This document shows positions 1-8,953 of a stretch of DNA of 64,000 bases, piece after piece; the stretch's first letter is position 1; every line of letters starts with the position of its first letter. Origin of the DNA: Qipengyuania mesophila (GTDB lineage: Bacteria > Pseudomonadota > Alphaproteobacteria > Sphingomonadales > Sphingomonadaceae); the NCBI RefSeq assembly GCF_019711655.1, contig NZ_JAIGNU010000001.1, positions 839,501-903,500 of the forward strand. The letters are read 5' to 3'. The position numbers and the translations under genes are program-made. The notes under the pieces are model-generated. The model was not told where the DNA came from, ran no database searches, and saw only the letters and a list, made by a program, of their open reading frames with translations.

Positions 1-238
1 TGGCCTTGCCCGACCCATCCTCGAACGGAGTCCAGTCGATCACGGTGGTCCTTGTCGAGACGGTGATCGTGTCGGTCTTGGCCACCGAACGGTCGATCGT
101 CGCGCTGCCGCGAACCACTGAGGGCGTACCGTTGAAAGCCTGCGCCTGCGCAGCCGAGGGCATGAGAAGCGCACTCGCCATCGCAAGGCCGCCGCCCGAT
201 AACAGCAGGGCATGATAGCGGGTGGCTGCGCGGGTCAT
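1..238 (-). CDS. Beta-strand-repeat secreted protein, N-terminal part, cut by window edge
   Basis: Only the first 79 or so residues are in the window; the gene runs out through the left edge. The start at 238 follows a GGGAG ribosome site. The N-terminus is a signal peptide ending in PSAAQAQA, followed by FNGTPSVV, IDRSV and VIDWTPFEDGSG. These blocks match the start of the next gene (276-4646) almost residue for residue, so the two are tandem paralogues 37 bases apart. The family resembles the haemagglutinin-type (TPS-like) N-terminus of large exported beta-helix proteins. Role unknown; adhesion or surface coating is only an inference. Confidence 0.75.
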   Translation of the reverse strand, partial: MTRAATRYHALLLSGGGLAMASALLMPSAAQAQAFNGTPSVVRGSATIDRSVAKTDTITVSTRTTVIDWTPFEDGSGKA

Positions 239-275
239 TTCATTTCTCCCATCTGCGATCGGGTTGATGCGGCTT

Positions 276-3200
276 CTAGCAAGTTCCTGCATTCACGTTG
301 CAATCGTTGAATTGCGAGCCGTCGGTATAAGTAACGGGCGGATCGCCCACGCCGCGGCCGGCGTTGAAATCGACGAGATCGTAGAAGGCCGAGCCGGTCA
401 CGAAAGTGCCGTCACCGTTCCGCTTGCGGCCGTAGGCGAACAGATCCACCGGATCGCTGCCCCCGCCGATGCCGAGCGTGCCCGTCACGGTGATGCCTCC
501 GGGTGCCACCGCCGTGCCCGTATTGCGTACCAGGAGGGTGCCGTCGGTGATCAGCGTCGCATCGCCCGTGCGCAGATAGCCGAGCGGTGAGTCACTGCCC
601 GACGCCGCCGTGGCGAGCAGGGCGTTGCGGCCATCGAAAGTCGGGTCGGCCGCCAGTTGCGCGATGGTATCGGCATCGGCCATCCAGAAATCGGAGCCCT
701 CGAAGGTGAATTGACCCGCATAGGTGGCATCCGGCGCGGTCAGCCGGATGCTGCCGGGCGTCACGATCTCGAGCCGGTCAGCGGTCACGTTGAATGCATC
801 GGTAGACGCGACATCGTGATAGGCCATGGTGCCCTCGGCCCGCACCGTCCCTCCGGCGGTGATGTCGACCGAGGCGCTACCCGCCTCGTAATGTCCGGGA
901 AACAGCGAACCCAGGGAGCCCGCAGCCGAAATATCGCGAAGAACCAGGTCGCCGGCCGTCGAAACCGAATGCCAATTGCCTATCGCAAAGCTTCCGCCGA
1001 GCCCGCCGAGCCGTGACGTCGCGCCGGCCGACGACCCTGTCGCGGAGGCGGTGAAATGGCCGAACTCCAACGTTCCACCATAGCTGGAGACATCGAATGA
1101 GCCCGCCGTCGTCGCACCGTTGGCAAGCAGATCGACAAGATAGGCCCTTATCGACGATCCCGACTGAATTTCCACTTCGACGGTACCGCCGGTCGCAGTC
1201 CCGGTCCCCGTCTTGGTTGCGGACGCATCCAGCTCGAAGATCGGAACCGTGACCACTGCGCCATTTAGGGCCTTGAAGATGACGGCCCCACCTTCCGCCG
1301 TTCCCTCTTTCGTACGCGCTGCAGCGCTTAGCTCGATGAAATTCTCCGTATATTCGTTGCCTTCCGGCAGGGATAGCGTCCCCCCGTCGACGATGATGCG
1401 CGCGATGCCTGCAGTCGCGTTGCCATTGCCGAGGTAGCCGGGACCGAAATTGCCGTTGGCAAAGATACGGGGGCTTAGGTGCCTACTGGACAATGTCAGG
1501 CTGCCGCCGTTGCCAATGAGAACCTGGCTCGTTCCGGCAGTTCCATTGCCTCCGAACCCGTTGCTCGACAGTCCGCCGGAGCCGTTGGAGATCACGTTCA
1601 ATTCACCGAAAAACGTGGCATCTCCGAGAATCCGCAAAGTGGCATCGCCGCCAAATCCGTTGCCTGCTTGCCCAGTGGTCGACTGGCCACCGGATGCCTG
1701 CGCCTTCACCCAGACGTCACCCTCTTCATATTGCGTCGAAGCGCCGATTTCGAAGAGCACCGACCCGCCGAAACCATCACCGCCGACTTCGCCGCTACCG
1801 CCACTCCCGTTCGCATAGAAATAGGACCTGCTGCCGTATCCATAGGGACCTCCTCCGACGATGACCTGCACCAATCCGCCATACCCGGCCCCGCCAGTCC
1901 CCTCATCACTCCTGCCACCTCCGGTGCCGCTGGCCACAACGCTGAAACTAGCGCCCGTCGTGCGGCCATTGTCGATCGACCCATCGCCCCCGCCGGCGAA
2001 TCGTCCGATGTGAATCGTCCCGCCCCTGCCTGTTCCGCCAATTCCGTCGGCCTGACCAGCGCCGCCCAATCCCCCGGCCCCGCCGGTGCCGAGATTGGAG
2101 TAAAGGGCAAGGTTTTGGACGCTGGCATTGTCCCGCCCGACGAGAACATAGACCCCGCCGTGTCCGACGGTTCCATCGAACAGCGCGCCCGTACCGTTTC
2201 CACCATTGCCCGCACCAATCGAGGCGCCGTCGCCTGGGCCGCCATCCCCGCCTTGCGCTTCAGCGTTAATCTGCCCTCCTCCAGTGATCCGAGCGAACTC
2301 TTCCAACGATCCATCGGCCTGGAGGAACGCGGAGCCGGCAGTCGCATTGCCTCCGCTGCCACCATAGCCGACCGTTGCATTTCCGCCTGTCGCGTTCGTC
2401 TCGATGTGGGTGGTGGCGCTTTTCGTACCCGTGTGGACGTGGATACCTACAGTACCCCCAACGGCGTTGCCCCCGCTGTTCCCGTTCCCGCCGACCGCAT
2501 TGGCGTTCAGCTGGTCTAATGAATAGACGACAGCTGTGTCATAGGTCTCGATCAGTACGGAGCCAGCGGCGGCCCGGCCTCCCGATCCGATCGTCGAAAA
2601 TCCGCGGCCGCCGGTCGCGCCGACATCGGCGTCGAGACGGGACATATGGATGGTCGAAGCTCCCTTGGCCGAAATCAGCAGACGACCGCCCGCTGCACCT
2701 CCGCCCGATCCTCCCTGACCACCAAAGCCATGGGCAGACATGTCCGTGACAACGTACATGCCAATGCTACCGTCATTCGCGACCAAGCGGCTGACCCCGC
2801 CCCGGGCGAAGCCACCGGTATCGGTGCTTGGACCGTCCACATTGGTGCCGGCGCCAGAGCTGCCGCGAGCCGAAACATCGAGATCAAACTTATTGGTCGC
2901 AGATCCACTAATGCGATGGAATTCGATCGTTCCTCCATCGGCGAGCAGTTGCGCAGTGCCACCTTGCGCGGAAAAGCCATCTTCGACCTGGACCACACCT
3001 GCTGCAGTCCCGGCCTGAGCCGATGCATAGATACCACCGGAATTACCCGCCGAGATCGACCCCCCGCTCAAAGCGCGAATAAGCCCATCACCGCCGATCG
3101 CGCTACGCCCGCGCCCGCTTTCACCGACCCCTTTCACGCTCAGGTTCAGCCTGGCGCCAACCGTAACGGACCCGCCGTTGCGGGCCTCCACAAGCGCCGT

Positions 3201-4646
3201 TCCACCGAAGCTGCGCCCGAAATATACGGGCTGGCTGCTGTCGTAGATGTTCGAATCTGCCGTAAGGGTCGCACTGATGCCGATCGAAATCGCGCCGCCG
3301 TCGCCGACAAGCGAAACATTGCCCCCAGTGGAGTTCCCGCTGTCCAGGTCCGGCACGGCATTCGCCCGCAGATGTCCGGCGACCGAAAGAGTCGCATCTT
3401 CAGTCGCAGCAAGCCTCACGGTTCCGCCGAACACATCGCCATCTGCATTGACGTAACCCGCCGACCTCAGGTCGGGATTGCCAGCAATCGCAAGGTCGTT
3501 TCCATTGGCTGCCAGAAGGCCGATTCCGCGGGCAGCCCGGGCCCGCAATCCCTCGGCAAAGTCGATTGCGCCATTGGCCGAATTTGCAGTGAACCACCCG
3601 GTCGCGGCCACATCGACGCTGGACGTGAAATTCGTTCCGCGTACGATCCGGATCGTTTCTTCCGCAGCACCCTCTGAGACCATGCCCGGGTTGCTCTGCC
3701 CATCGCTCACGTCATAGCCTGCGGACAGGACGATATCGCCATTGTCGATGCTGGCGCTCGATGCCGCAGCGAAGCCGATGTTCCCGCCAAGCAGCATCGC
3801 GACAGGGTTGCCCTGGCCCTTGGCGACGAAATGGATCTTGTGCGGACGGCTCGCGCTCGTGCTGGCCGCCCCGGTGGTAGTGCCCGTGTGCCAGATCGCC
3901 GGATCGACAGAAGTCCCGACCGGAACCTCGATATCGAACAGGCCGCCGTTGAAGCGCAGGTTGACCTGTTCGCCTGCGACATAGGCGACCGAGCCGTCGA
4001 CATCGACAGTGCCGTTCATGGCGATCCTTGGCGCGGCGATCGCTACGTAGTCGCTTGCGGAGATCTGTGCGCCGCTGGCCACGCGAACCCCTGCGGTCTG
4101 GCCCGGCGCGCCCGTCATCCGCAAATATCCATCCGAGGATGGGAAATCGTCGGGGTCGAGCGCCAAGGTCGTCAAAAGCAACTGCCCGACATCGAAGACG
4201 GCCGAATTGCCGACGACGATGCCATTTGGCGAATAGAAGGCGATGAAACCACCGCTCTGCGAGGTCCCCGACGTATAGTCCTTGATCCGTCCGATAACCG
4301 TCCCGTCGATGATCGCGACATCCCCGTTTGTCGAGGGCAGGATGCGGTTGAGGACCGAGAAGTCCGAACTGAGTTTCGAATTCTGGAATATCGCGGTGTT
4401 GCCGTGCGGCAGGAAGGTCTTGGCCCTTCCCGACCCGTCCTCATAGGGGGTCCAGTCGATGATCGTGCCCTGAGTATGGATCGTCAGCAGGTCTCGATTG
4501 CGCACCGACCGGTCGATGTCCGCAGCGCCCTGAACGACGGACGGCGTAGCGTTGAACGCCTGCGCCTGCGCAGCCGAAGGCATGAGAAGCGCAGCCGCCA
4601 TGGCGAGGCCGGCGCCCGATAGCAGCAGCGAGTTGGAGCGGGTCAT
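276..4646 (-). CDS. Large secreted beta-strand-repeat (haemagglutinin-like) protein, 1456 aa
   Basis: The start at 4646 is chosen because GGAGAA lies 8 bases upstream and a clear signal peptide begins there (MTRSNSLLLSGAG, cleavage after AQAQA); the frame stays open a further 69 codons upstream without a credible start. Residues about 30-190 look like a TPS/filamentous-haemagglutinin N-terminal domain (FYSPNGIVVGNSAVFDVGQL). The rest is Gly/Asn/Ser-rich with many GG turns, as in a long beta-solenoid. There is no C-terminal autotransporter barrel; the protein ends with two cysteines (FNDCNVNAGTC). No TpsB-type transporter is visible here, so the export route is unknown. Probably an extracellular or surface protein, substrate unknown. 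A paralogue starts directly downstream. Confidence 0.8.
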   Translation of the reverse strand: MTRSNSLLLSGAGLAMAAALLMPSAAQAQAFNATPSVVQGAADIDRSVRNRDLLTIHTQGTIIDWTPYEDGSGRAKTFLPHGNTAIFQNSKLSSDFSVLNRILPSTNGDVAIIDGTVIGRIKDYTSGTSQSGGFIAFYSPNGIVVGNSAVFDVGQLLLTTLALDPDDFPSSDGYLRMTGAPGQTAGVRVASGAQISASDYVAIAAPRIAMNGTVDVDGSVAYVAGEQVNLRFNGGLFDIEVPVGTSVDPAIWHTGTTTGAASTSASRPHKIHFVAKGQGNPVAMLLGGNIGFAAASSASIDNGDIVLSAGYDVSDGQSNPGMVSEGAAEETIRIVRGTNFTSSVDVAATGWFTANSANGAIDFAEGLRARAARGIGLLAANGNDLAIAGNPDLRSAGYVNADGDVFGGTVRLAATEDATLSVAGHLRANAVPDLDSGNSTGGNVSLVGDGGAISIGISATLTADSNIYDSSQPVYFGRSFGGTALVEARNGGSVTVGARLNLSVKGVGESGRGRSAIGGDGLIRALSGGSISAGNSGGIYASAQAGTAAGVVQVEDGFSAQGGTAQLLADGGTIEFHRISGSATNKFDLDVSARGSSGAGTNVDGPSTDTGGFARGGVSRLVANDGSIGMYVVTDMSAHGFGGQGGSGGGAAGGRLLISAKGASTIHMSRLDADVGATGGRGFSTIGSGGRAAAGSVLIETYDTAVVYSLDQLNANAVGGNGNSGGNAVGGTVGIHVHTGTKSATTHIETNATGGNATVGYGGSGGNATAGSAFLQADGSLEEFARITGGGQINAEAQGGDGGPGDGASIGAGNGGNGTGALFDGTVGHGGVYVLVGRDNASVQNLALYSNLGTGGAGGLGGAGQADGIGGTGRGGTIHIGRFAGGGDGSIDNGRTTGASFSVVASGTGGGRSDEGTGGAGYGGLVQVIVGGGPYGYGSRSYFYANGSGGSGEVGGDGFGGSVLFEIGASTQYEEGDVWVKAQASGGQSTTGQAGNGFGGDATLRILGDATFFGELNVISNGSGGLSSNGFGGNGTAGTSQVLIGNGGSLTLSSRHLSPRIFANGNFGPGYLGNGNATAGIARIIVDGGTLSLPEGNEYTENFIELSAAARTKEGTAEGGAVIFKALNGAVVTVPIFELDASATKTGTGTATGGTVEVEIQSGSSIRAYLVDLLANGATTAGSFDVSSYGGTLEFGHFTASATGSSAGATSRLGGLGGSFAIGNWHSVSTAGDLVLRDISAAGSLGSLFPGHYEAGSASVDITAGGTVRAEGTMAYHDVASTDAFNVTADRLEIVTPGSIRLTAPDATYAGQFTFEGSDFWMADADTIAQLAADPTFDGRNALLATAASGSDSPLGYLRTGDATLITDGTLLVRNTGTAVAPGGITVTGTLGIGGGSDPVDLFAYGRKRNGDGTFVTGSAFYDLVDFNAGRGVGDPPVTYTDGSQFNDCNVNAGTC

Positions 4647-5203
4647 AATGTGTTCTCCGTGGCGACAAACGGATGGGAATGGACGAGAGGACGGGAGTAA
4701 CCTCGTGGCCGCGGTGTGGGCCCGATTTGCCAATATTCGCCCGAAAAGACCGGACCGCCCATTCGAATCAACCTCCCGCCCGCGCAGCGCGCGGCCGTCC
4801 AATCGACGATTTCCTGCGATCCGGAGAACCCGTTCTGTCGGGCTTCTTCCCAATACTTGGGCGTAGGCCTAACACTTTGAAAAGCGGAAGGCCATCACAT
4901 AGGTTAAGGATCAAAAAGTGAGTGCGTGACACAGTCTTGAGTGAACCGGTATCTCCCTGGCTTCGCTGTTTCGCAGGGAAACTACAGGGAAAGCGGTTGT
5001 TTTCGAGTAACCCGCAGCCTTGCGAGAGCCCTCGAAAACCCCAGATTCTCGCCATTTTCAGAGCCAAGTTCCCTGTCCGCGGGACAGGGAAAGGGTCACA
5101 ACAAAGTTGCGCTACAAACAAATTCAACTTCTGGATCTTGCAGGTTTCGATCGCTTTCAGGCGATCTTGAGGCCAAGCCGATGACCGATTGCCCCTGTGC
5201 GGT
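4647..5203. other. Intergenic region between the exoprotein and the VirB cluster
   Basis: No convincing gene in 557 bases. Short open frames exist on both strands but none has a start site with a ribosome site or a recognisable product. The stretch contains the CAGGGAA repeats described separately and lies where virB11, virD2 or virD4 would be expected downstream of virB10. Confidence 0.6.
4974..5092. repeat. CAGGGAAA repeat cluster with a perfect 10-bp inverted repeat
   Basis: CAGGGAAA occurs at 4974-4981, 4985-4992 and 5085-5092. At 5069-5091 TTCCCTGTCC and GGACAGGGAA form a perfect 10-bp inverted repeat around GCG. Repeats built on this heptamer are, from memory, frequent next to insertion sequences and rearranged loci in Sphingomonadales and Rhodobacterales; that assignment is an inference. 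No T tract follows the hairpin, so it is not a typical terminator. Confidence 0.5.
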
Positions 5204-6394
5204 TCAGTCGGACCACCGGTCTACTTCGAGCCGCTCTCGGTTTGTTGCGCGAGGTCCTCTGGAAACCGACTCCTCGCCTTCCGAGAAATCGATAGGCTGG
5301 GTAACGAACGCGACAACCGTCGTTCCGGCAGGGACGGTGATGCGCCGAGAAGGTTGCTCGGAAGCGATCTGAGGCGTTGGGATTGCGCCTCCGACATAGA
5401 CGGTGCTGGATGTAGCCCGGTTGATGAGACCGAATGTCGCCGCATTCAGGACCGATTGGAGGAACGAGCCCGCGAACCGGGTCAAGCCGTTGCCGTGCGC
5501 CTTCCCCTCCACCCCGGCAGTCCCGAACTTGTCCGTGGCAGGAAAGGTCATGTCGACCACCCGGCCGTCCGGAAGGTGCAACCTTTCCCAGGTGATCAGG
5601 ACACGCTTGCCGGCGGCCTCCGCTCCGGCAGGATAGGTCCCACTCAGGGTCGCCCCCTTCGGAACGACTACCTCGCGCCCATCCTGGCCGCGCACATCAT
5701 TCGTCACAAGCGCGCGCACCGGTCCACCACGCGAAGTATCTACCCCGGTCTGCAACACGGCCGGAATTGTCGAACCCGAGGGGAGGAGAAAGGGCCCTCG
5801 GAGTGCCGGTCGCGGGGTCAGGATCCGATCGGAGGCATCCTCCGGTGACGCCTGACCCTGCGCCATCGAATTCACCACCGGGCCTTGGGATAGCTTCGCG
5901 GGAGTTCGAGCGATCCCATGATCGAAAATCAATGCACGGGGCAATTCGCGACGGCTTGAGAACCCGGCGTCCGCATTTTGCGGGCCTCCCATCGGCGCAA
6001 AGGAGGATGGGGCCCGAAATTCTTCCGACTGGTCCAGCGGACGCGGAGCACGCTCGGGATAGGCGATCACCGCCGGCCGCGATTGGGGGGCAAAGGTGAT
6101 TGGGGGGGCATTTTCGAACGCCTCGGGAGGAAGACTCCGCGGCTGAACACCAAAGTCCCGGCGATCGACCTGAAGAGGTGGGGGAGAGGCGATCGGGCTG
6201 CTTTCTCCCTTTGCAAAGAGCGAAAGTTCCCGATCACTCGTTCGTTCACTCGACAAGAACAAGAAGAGCAGGAGCCCCAGGAAAACCGCGCATGCCACAA
6301 TGGCCCAATCGGGGAGGCCCTGACGCGGCCTGCGAACGGTGGAGACGCGACCGATATCCGTCCCGCCTGCGGCCCCAAGGTCCCGCGCGGTCAT
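5204..6394 (-). CDS. virB10: VirB10/TrbI-family type IV secretion channel protein
   Basis: 396 residues with the family layout: short cytoplasmic N-terminus, one membrane helix (about residues 28-46, WAIVACAVFLGLLLFLFL), a proline-rich periplasmic linker, and a C-terminal beta-barrel domain from about residue 195 (LPSGSTIPAVL, VPKGATLSGTY, ITWERLHLPDGRVVDM, RITVPAGTTVVAFV). VirB10 spans both membranes and, with VirB9 and VirB7, forms the core channel. The start codon overlaps the virB9 stop by 4 bases (ATGA), so the two are translated together. It is the last gene of the cluster; nothing VirB11-like follows before the exoprotein genes. Confidence 0.9.
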   Translation of the reverse strand: MTARDLGAAGGTDIGRVSTVRRPRQGLPDWAIVACAVFLGLLLFLFLSSERTSDRELSLFAKGESSPIASPPPLQVDRRDFGVQPRSLPPEAFENAPPITFAPQSRPAVIAYPERAPRPLDQSEEFRAPSSFAPMGGPQNADAGFSSRRELPRALIFDHGIARTPAKLSQGPVVNSMAQGQASPEDASDRILTPRPALRGPFLLPSGSTIPAVLQTGVDTSRGGPVRALVTNDVRGQDGREVVVPKGATLSGTYPAGAEAAGKRVLITWERLHLPDGRVVDMTFPATDKFGTAGVEGKAHGNGLTRFAGSFLQSVLNAATFGLINRATSSTVYVGGAIPTPQIASEQPSRRITVPAGTTVVAFVTQPIDFSEGEESVSRGPRATNRERLEVDRWSD

Positions 6395-7041
6395 GGCCGA
6401 CCCTCGCCCGCTATCCGGGTGGCGGTTGCCTTCTGCTTGCCGCTACGAAAAACCAGCTGCGGATGAACCCCTTCGAGGATGAGCCCGTCCCCGGCAGCAC
6501 GATGTTCCGCTGCGACTTCATCTCCCTCATCGTCAATGGTGAATACCGCGGGAAAGGGCACGTCGGGGCTCCAGTAGATCGATGTCGTTCGACCGTTGTC
6601 GGTAATCAGGCGTGGTCTCAGCGATCGGCTCCCCCGAAACCGATAGGATGCACCCGCTTCGGCACTGGAACGGGTTTCGGGCCCGTACCGGAATTTGAGA
6701 AGGAACGTATCCGCTCCGCCCATGGCATCGAGCGTGAACGCATAGCTTCGCTTCGTCGTCAGGAGGATCATGTTCGTTCGCCGGGCGCCTTGCACCGGCT
6801 TGACGACCACCCTGTCGGCGCTGGCCGTCGCTTCGACCAGCCAGCCGTCGGCATCCCCTACGACGATGCTTTCTACAGCCTCGCCTCTTTCGAGTTGGAT
6901 CACCGTGGCATTGCCCTGGGATATCGAGACGGCATAGACGAGATCGGGGTCATAGGCCTCCTCGACGATCCGAGGATCGCCCTGCGCATGCGCAGGCGAA
7001 ACGAGAACAAGCGTGAGAAGGGTCAGCAAGCGGCAGATCAT
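6391..7041 (-). CDS. virB9: VirB9/TrbG-family outer core protein of the type IV secretion system
   Basis: 216 residues beginning with a signal peptide (MICRLLTLLTLVLVSPAHAQG). The N-terminal half has the family pattern in which a short path of beta strands leads to AYAFTL-like segments (here RSYAFTLDAM and FLLKFRYGP). The C-terminal half carries a YWSPDVPFPAVFTID strand set and ends in a VHPQLVFRSGK block. VirB9 sits in the periplasm and outer membrane and packs against VirB10 and VirB7. It is slightly short for the family (often 250-290 residues). It overlaps virB8 and virB10 by 4 bases on either side, consistent with one operon. Confidence 0.88.
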   Translation of the reverse strand: MICRLLTLLTLVLVSPAHAQGDPRIVEEAYDPDLVYAVSISQGNATVIQLERGEAVESIVVGDADGWLVEATASADRVVVKPVQGARRTNMILLTTKRSYAFTLDAMGGADTFLLKFRYGPETRSSAEAGASYRFRGSRSLRPRLITDNGRTTSIYWSPDVPFPAVFTIDDEGDEVAAEHRAAGDGLILEGVHPQLVFRSGKQKATATRIAGEGRP

Positions 7042-7778
7042 CCTTGCGCGTCCTCGAATCCGCGGTCTGCAGCGATCGCTGCCCCACCCCCCGCTCCGGA
7101 TTGCTCAGTGGGTCGCTCCGCGTCCCGACGATACATCGTGACCTGAAGGCCGAGCGGGTTGAGGAGGCGATCTTCGAAACTCATCGCGCCGTCGGAAAAG
7201 TGGAATTCGATGAGCGAAATCCATGAACCGAATGGTTCTCGGCGCCCGTCCGGCGCATCGAGAAAGGTATCGAACCGCACGAGAGCCCGATCCCTATCGA
7301 TCTTAGTCACGCTCTTCACCTCGACTGCCACGCTCTGGCCCTGGGGGAAGCGATTGAATGGGCTAGACGGGCTACTCGACGCCATCTCCGCGACGTAGGC
7401 ACGGCGCGCGCTGCCTGCCGACCACAGCGACGCTTTCCGGTAGTCGTCCTGGACGCTGGCGCGATCGAAGCGTTCTCGCGCCGTGACATATTGCGCCAGC
7501 ATCGACTGGAGCAGCGTTTCATCGGCTCGAACCAGCGAGGCGTCAGCGGGATCGATGCGCTGAACATAGCCCGTGTTTCGATCGACCAGCATCATGACCG
7601 TCTCGGTGGTCTTGAGAGGTATTAGCGCGAACAACGCCAACCCCTCGACCAACGCCACGACCGCAGCAACACCGGCAACCAGCCATGCAAGCCTCGAACT
7701 CTTGCGCTCTCGTTCGTCGTTCTCGACCGCCCAGCTGCGGGCGAGTTCGAAATATTCGTCGGGCTTGTGATGGGTCAC
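7038..7778 (-). CDS. virB8: VirB8/TrbF-family inner-membrane scaffold protein
   Basis: 246 residues: cytoplasmic N-terminus beginning MTHHKPDEYFELARSWAVEN, one membrane helix (about residues 29-52), then a periplasmic NTF2-like domain with the family blocks VDRNTGYVQRID, a long helix around QYVTARERFDR, and a strand set ending EPFGSWISLIEFHF. VirB8 nucleates assembly of the inner-membrane part of the channel and contacts VirB9 and VirB10. The start overlaps the stop of virB6 and its own stop overlaps the start of virB9, each by 4 bases, so the genes are coupled. Confidence 0.88.
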   Translation of the reverse strand: MTHHKPDEYFELARSWAVENDERERKSSRLAWLVAGVAAVVALVEGLALFALIPLKTTETVMMLVDRNTGYVQRIDPADASLVRADETLLQSMLAQYVTARERFDRASVQDDYRKASLWSAGSARRAYVAEMASSSPSSPFNRFPQGQSVAVEVKSVTKIDRDRALVRFDTFLDAPDGRREPFGSWISLIEFHFSDGAMSFEDRLLNPLGLQVTMYRRDAERPTEQSGAGGGAAIAADRGFEDAQG

Positions 7779-8953
7779 GCTCGGCCATCCCTCTTGATCG
7801 TGCTGCGGTGACGTCGGCCCAAAGGGGTGCGACTGCGGGTGTAGCTCGAGGCGTGTCTGGTCCCAGCCGTTTCGTGGCCCGCCTTACCGGTCGACGTCAT
7901 GAAGGGGCCAACGACACTCCCACCCCCGGCCGCGTCGTTCTCGCGTCGGATTGTGCGCTCGAATGCCTCGCTGACTGCGACTGGCCTTGCAACACCGCCG
8001 CGTGAGGCTGCCTCCTGTCCGGCTCGGTCAACACTCGCCATTGGTAGCGATGCTTGTTCGCTATGCCCCTGCTCTCGCACCACGCTTGTTCCCGCGGTTG
8101 CCGGCAGGCGCCAAGCCACCACCGTAATCCCGCTGGCGAGTTTGGAGCTTGCGAAGAGGATGAGCGTACCGACGAGCAGGAATGTCACGACGATTGCCAG
8201 CGGTGCCTGCTCATCGATCGCGCGCCAGCTCGCGAGGCCCAGGGCCTGCATTCGCGAGAGTTCCGCCTCCACTGCCAGCAGGCCCAGCGAAGACGACAAC
8301 GCCAGGCCGGTCGTGGCGAAGACGGTGGTCAGCAGAGCACGGACCCACCCCAGGAACAGTCCGGCTCCGGGACCAGCCAACAACGCCATGATCGGGAAAG
8401 GGGCTATGGCGAGAAGGAACGCGGCTGCGAGGCGAACCGCACCCGCCAATCCGACGGTCGATACGAAGAACAGAGTCGCGGTCGTCGGAAGTGGCCGCTG
8501 CGCATAGTAATTGCCGCCCTCCTCACCCGATGGCTGGAAGCCTTCCAGCCCCACACGCAAAGCATCATAGGCTCGTTGTGCACGCGCGCCGGCGGGATCC
8601 TCCAACATACCGCTGGACTCGCCGATCCGGCTGGCTAGCTCGCTCGGCCATGCAATGGCGACGTCGTAAAAGAGCGTCTGGAATGCAGTCCAACCCGTCA
8701 GAAGGGCCAACACGATCCCCACCCGCACCGCCCAGCCGACTCCGTCGGACAGGTCGATCTCGCGATTGAGGATCAGGCGATAGCCGATCAGCGCAACGAA
8801 AATCGTCAGCAAGGCGGTCAGAATGCCGCTGTCGAGGCTGTATCCCGCGAGACCGAGAAAGCCGTCGCGGCCGATCGTTTCGGCCTGGCAATCGAGCCAC
8901 ACGGAATAGCGCTGGATCGTGCCGAGCGTCGCAACGGGCGCACCGCAACTCAT
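7775..8953 (-). CDS. virB6: VirB6/TrbL-family polytopic membrane protein
   Basis: 392 residues with about six hydrophobic segments between residues 40 and 275, for example the stretches around GILTALLTIFVALIGYRL, GIVLALLTGWTAFQ, LLAIAPFPIMALLAG and PLAIVVTFLLVGTLILFA. The last 110 residues are polar and probably cytoplasmic. VirB6 forms part of the inner-membrane pore, and the membrane pattern and operon position fit this family although sequence conservation is low. The ATG at 8953 shares its A with the virB4 stop codon region, and the 3' end overlaps virB8. Confidence 0.82.
   Translation of the reverse strand: MSCGAPVATLGTIQRYSVWLDCQAETIGRDGFLGLAGYSLDSGILTALLTIFVALIGYRLILNREIDLSDGVGWAVRVGIVLALLTGWTAFQTLFYDVAIAWPSELASRIGESSGMLEDPAGARAQRAYDALRVGLEGFQPSGEEGGNYYAQRPLPTTATLFFVSTVGLAGAVRLAAAFLLAIAPFPIMALLAGPGAGLFLGWVRALLTTVFATTGLALSSSLGLLAVEAELSRMQALGLASWRAIDEQAPLAIVVTFLLVGTLILFASSKLASGITVVAWRLPATAGTSVVREQGHSEQASLPMASVDRAGQEAASRGGVARPVAVSEAFERTIRRENDAAGGGSVVGPFMTSTGKAGHETAGTRHASSYTRSRTPLGRRHRSTIKRDGRA

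Noticed and set aside
5069..5091. Inverted repeat as a rho-independent terminator for the exoprotein or VirB transcript
   Set aside because: No T run on either strand and the sequence belongs to the CAGGGAA repeat group.
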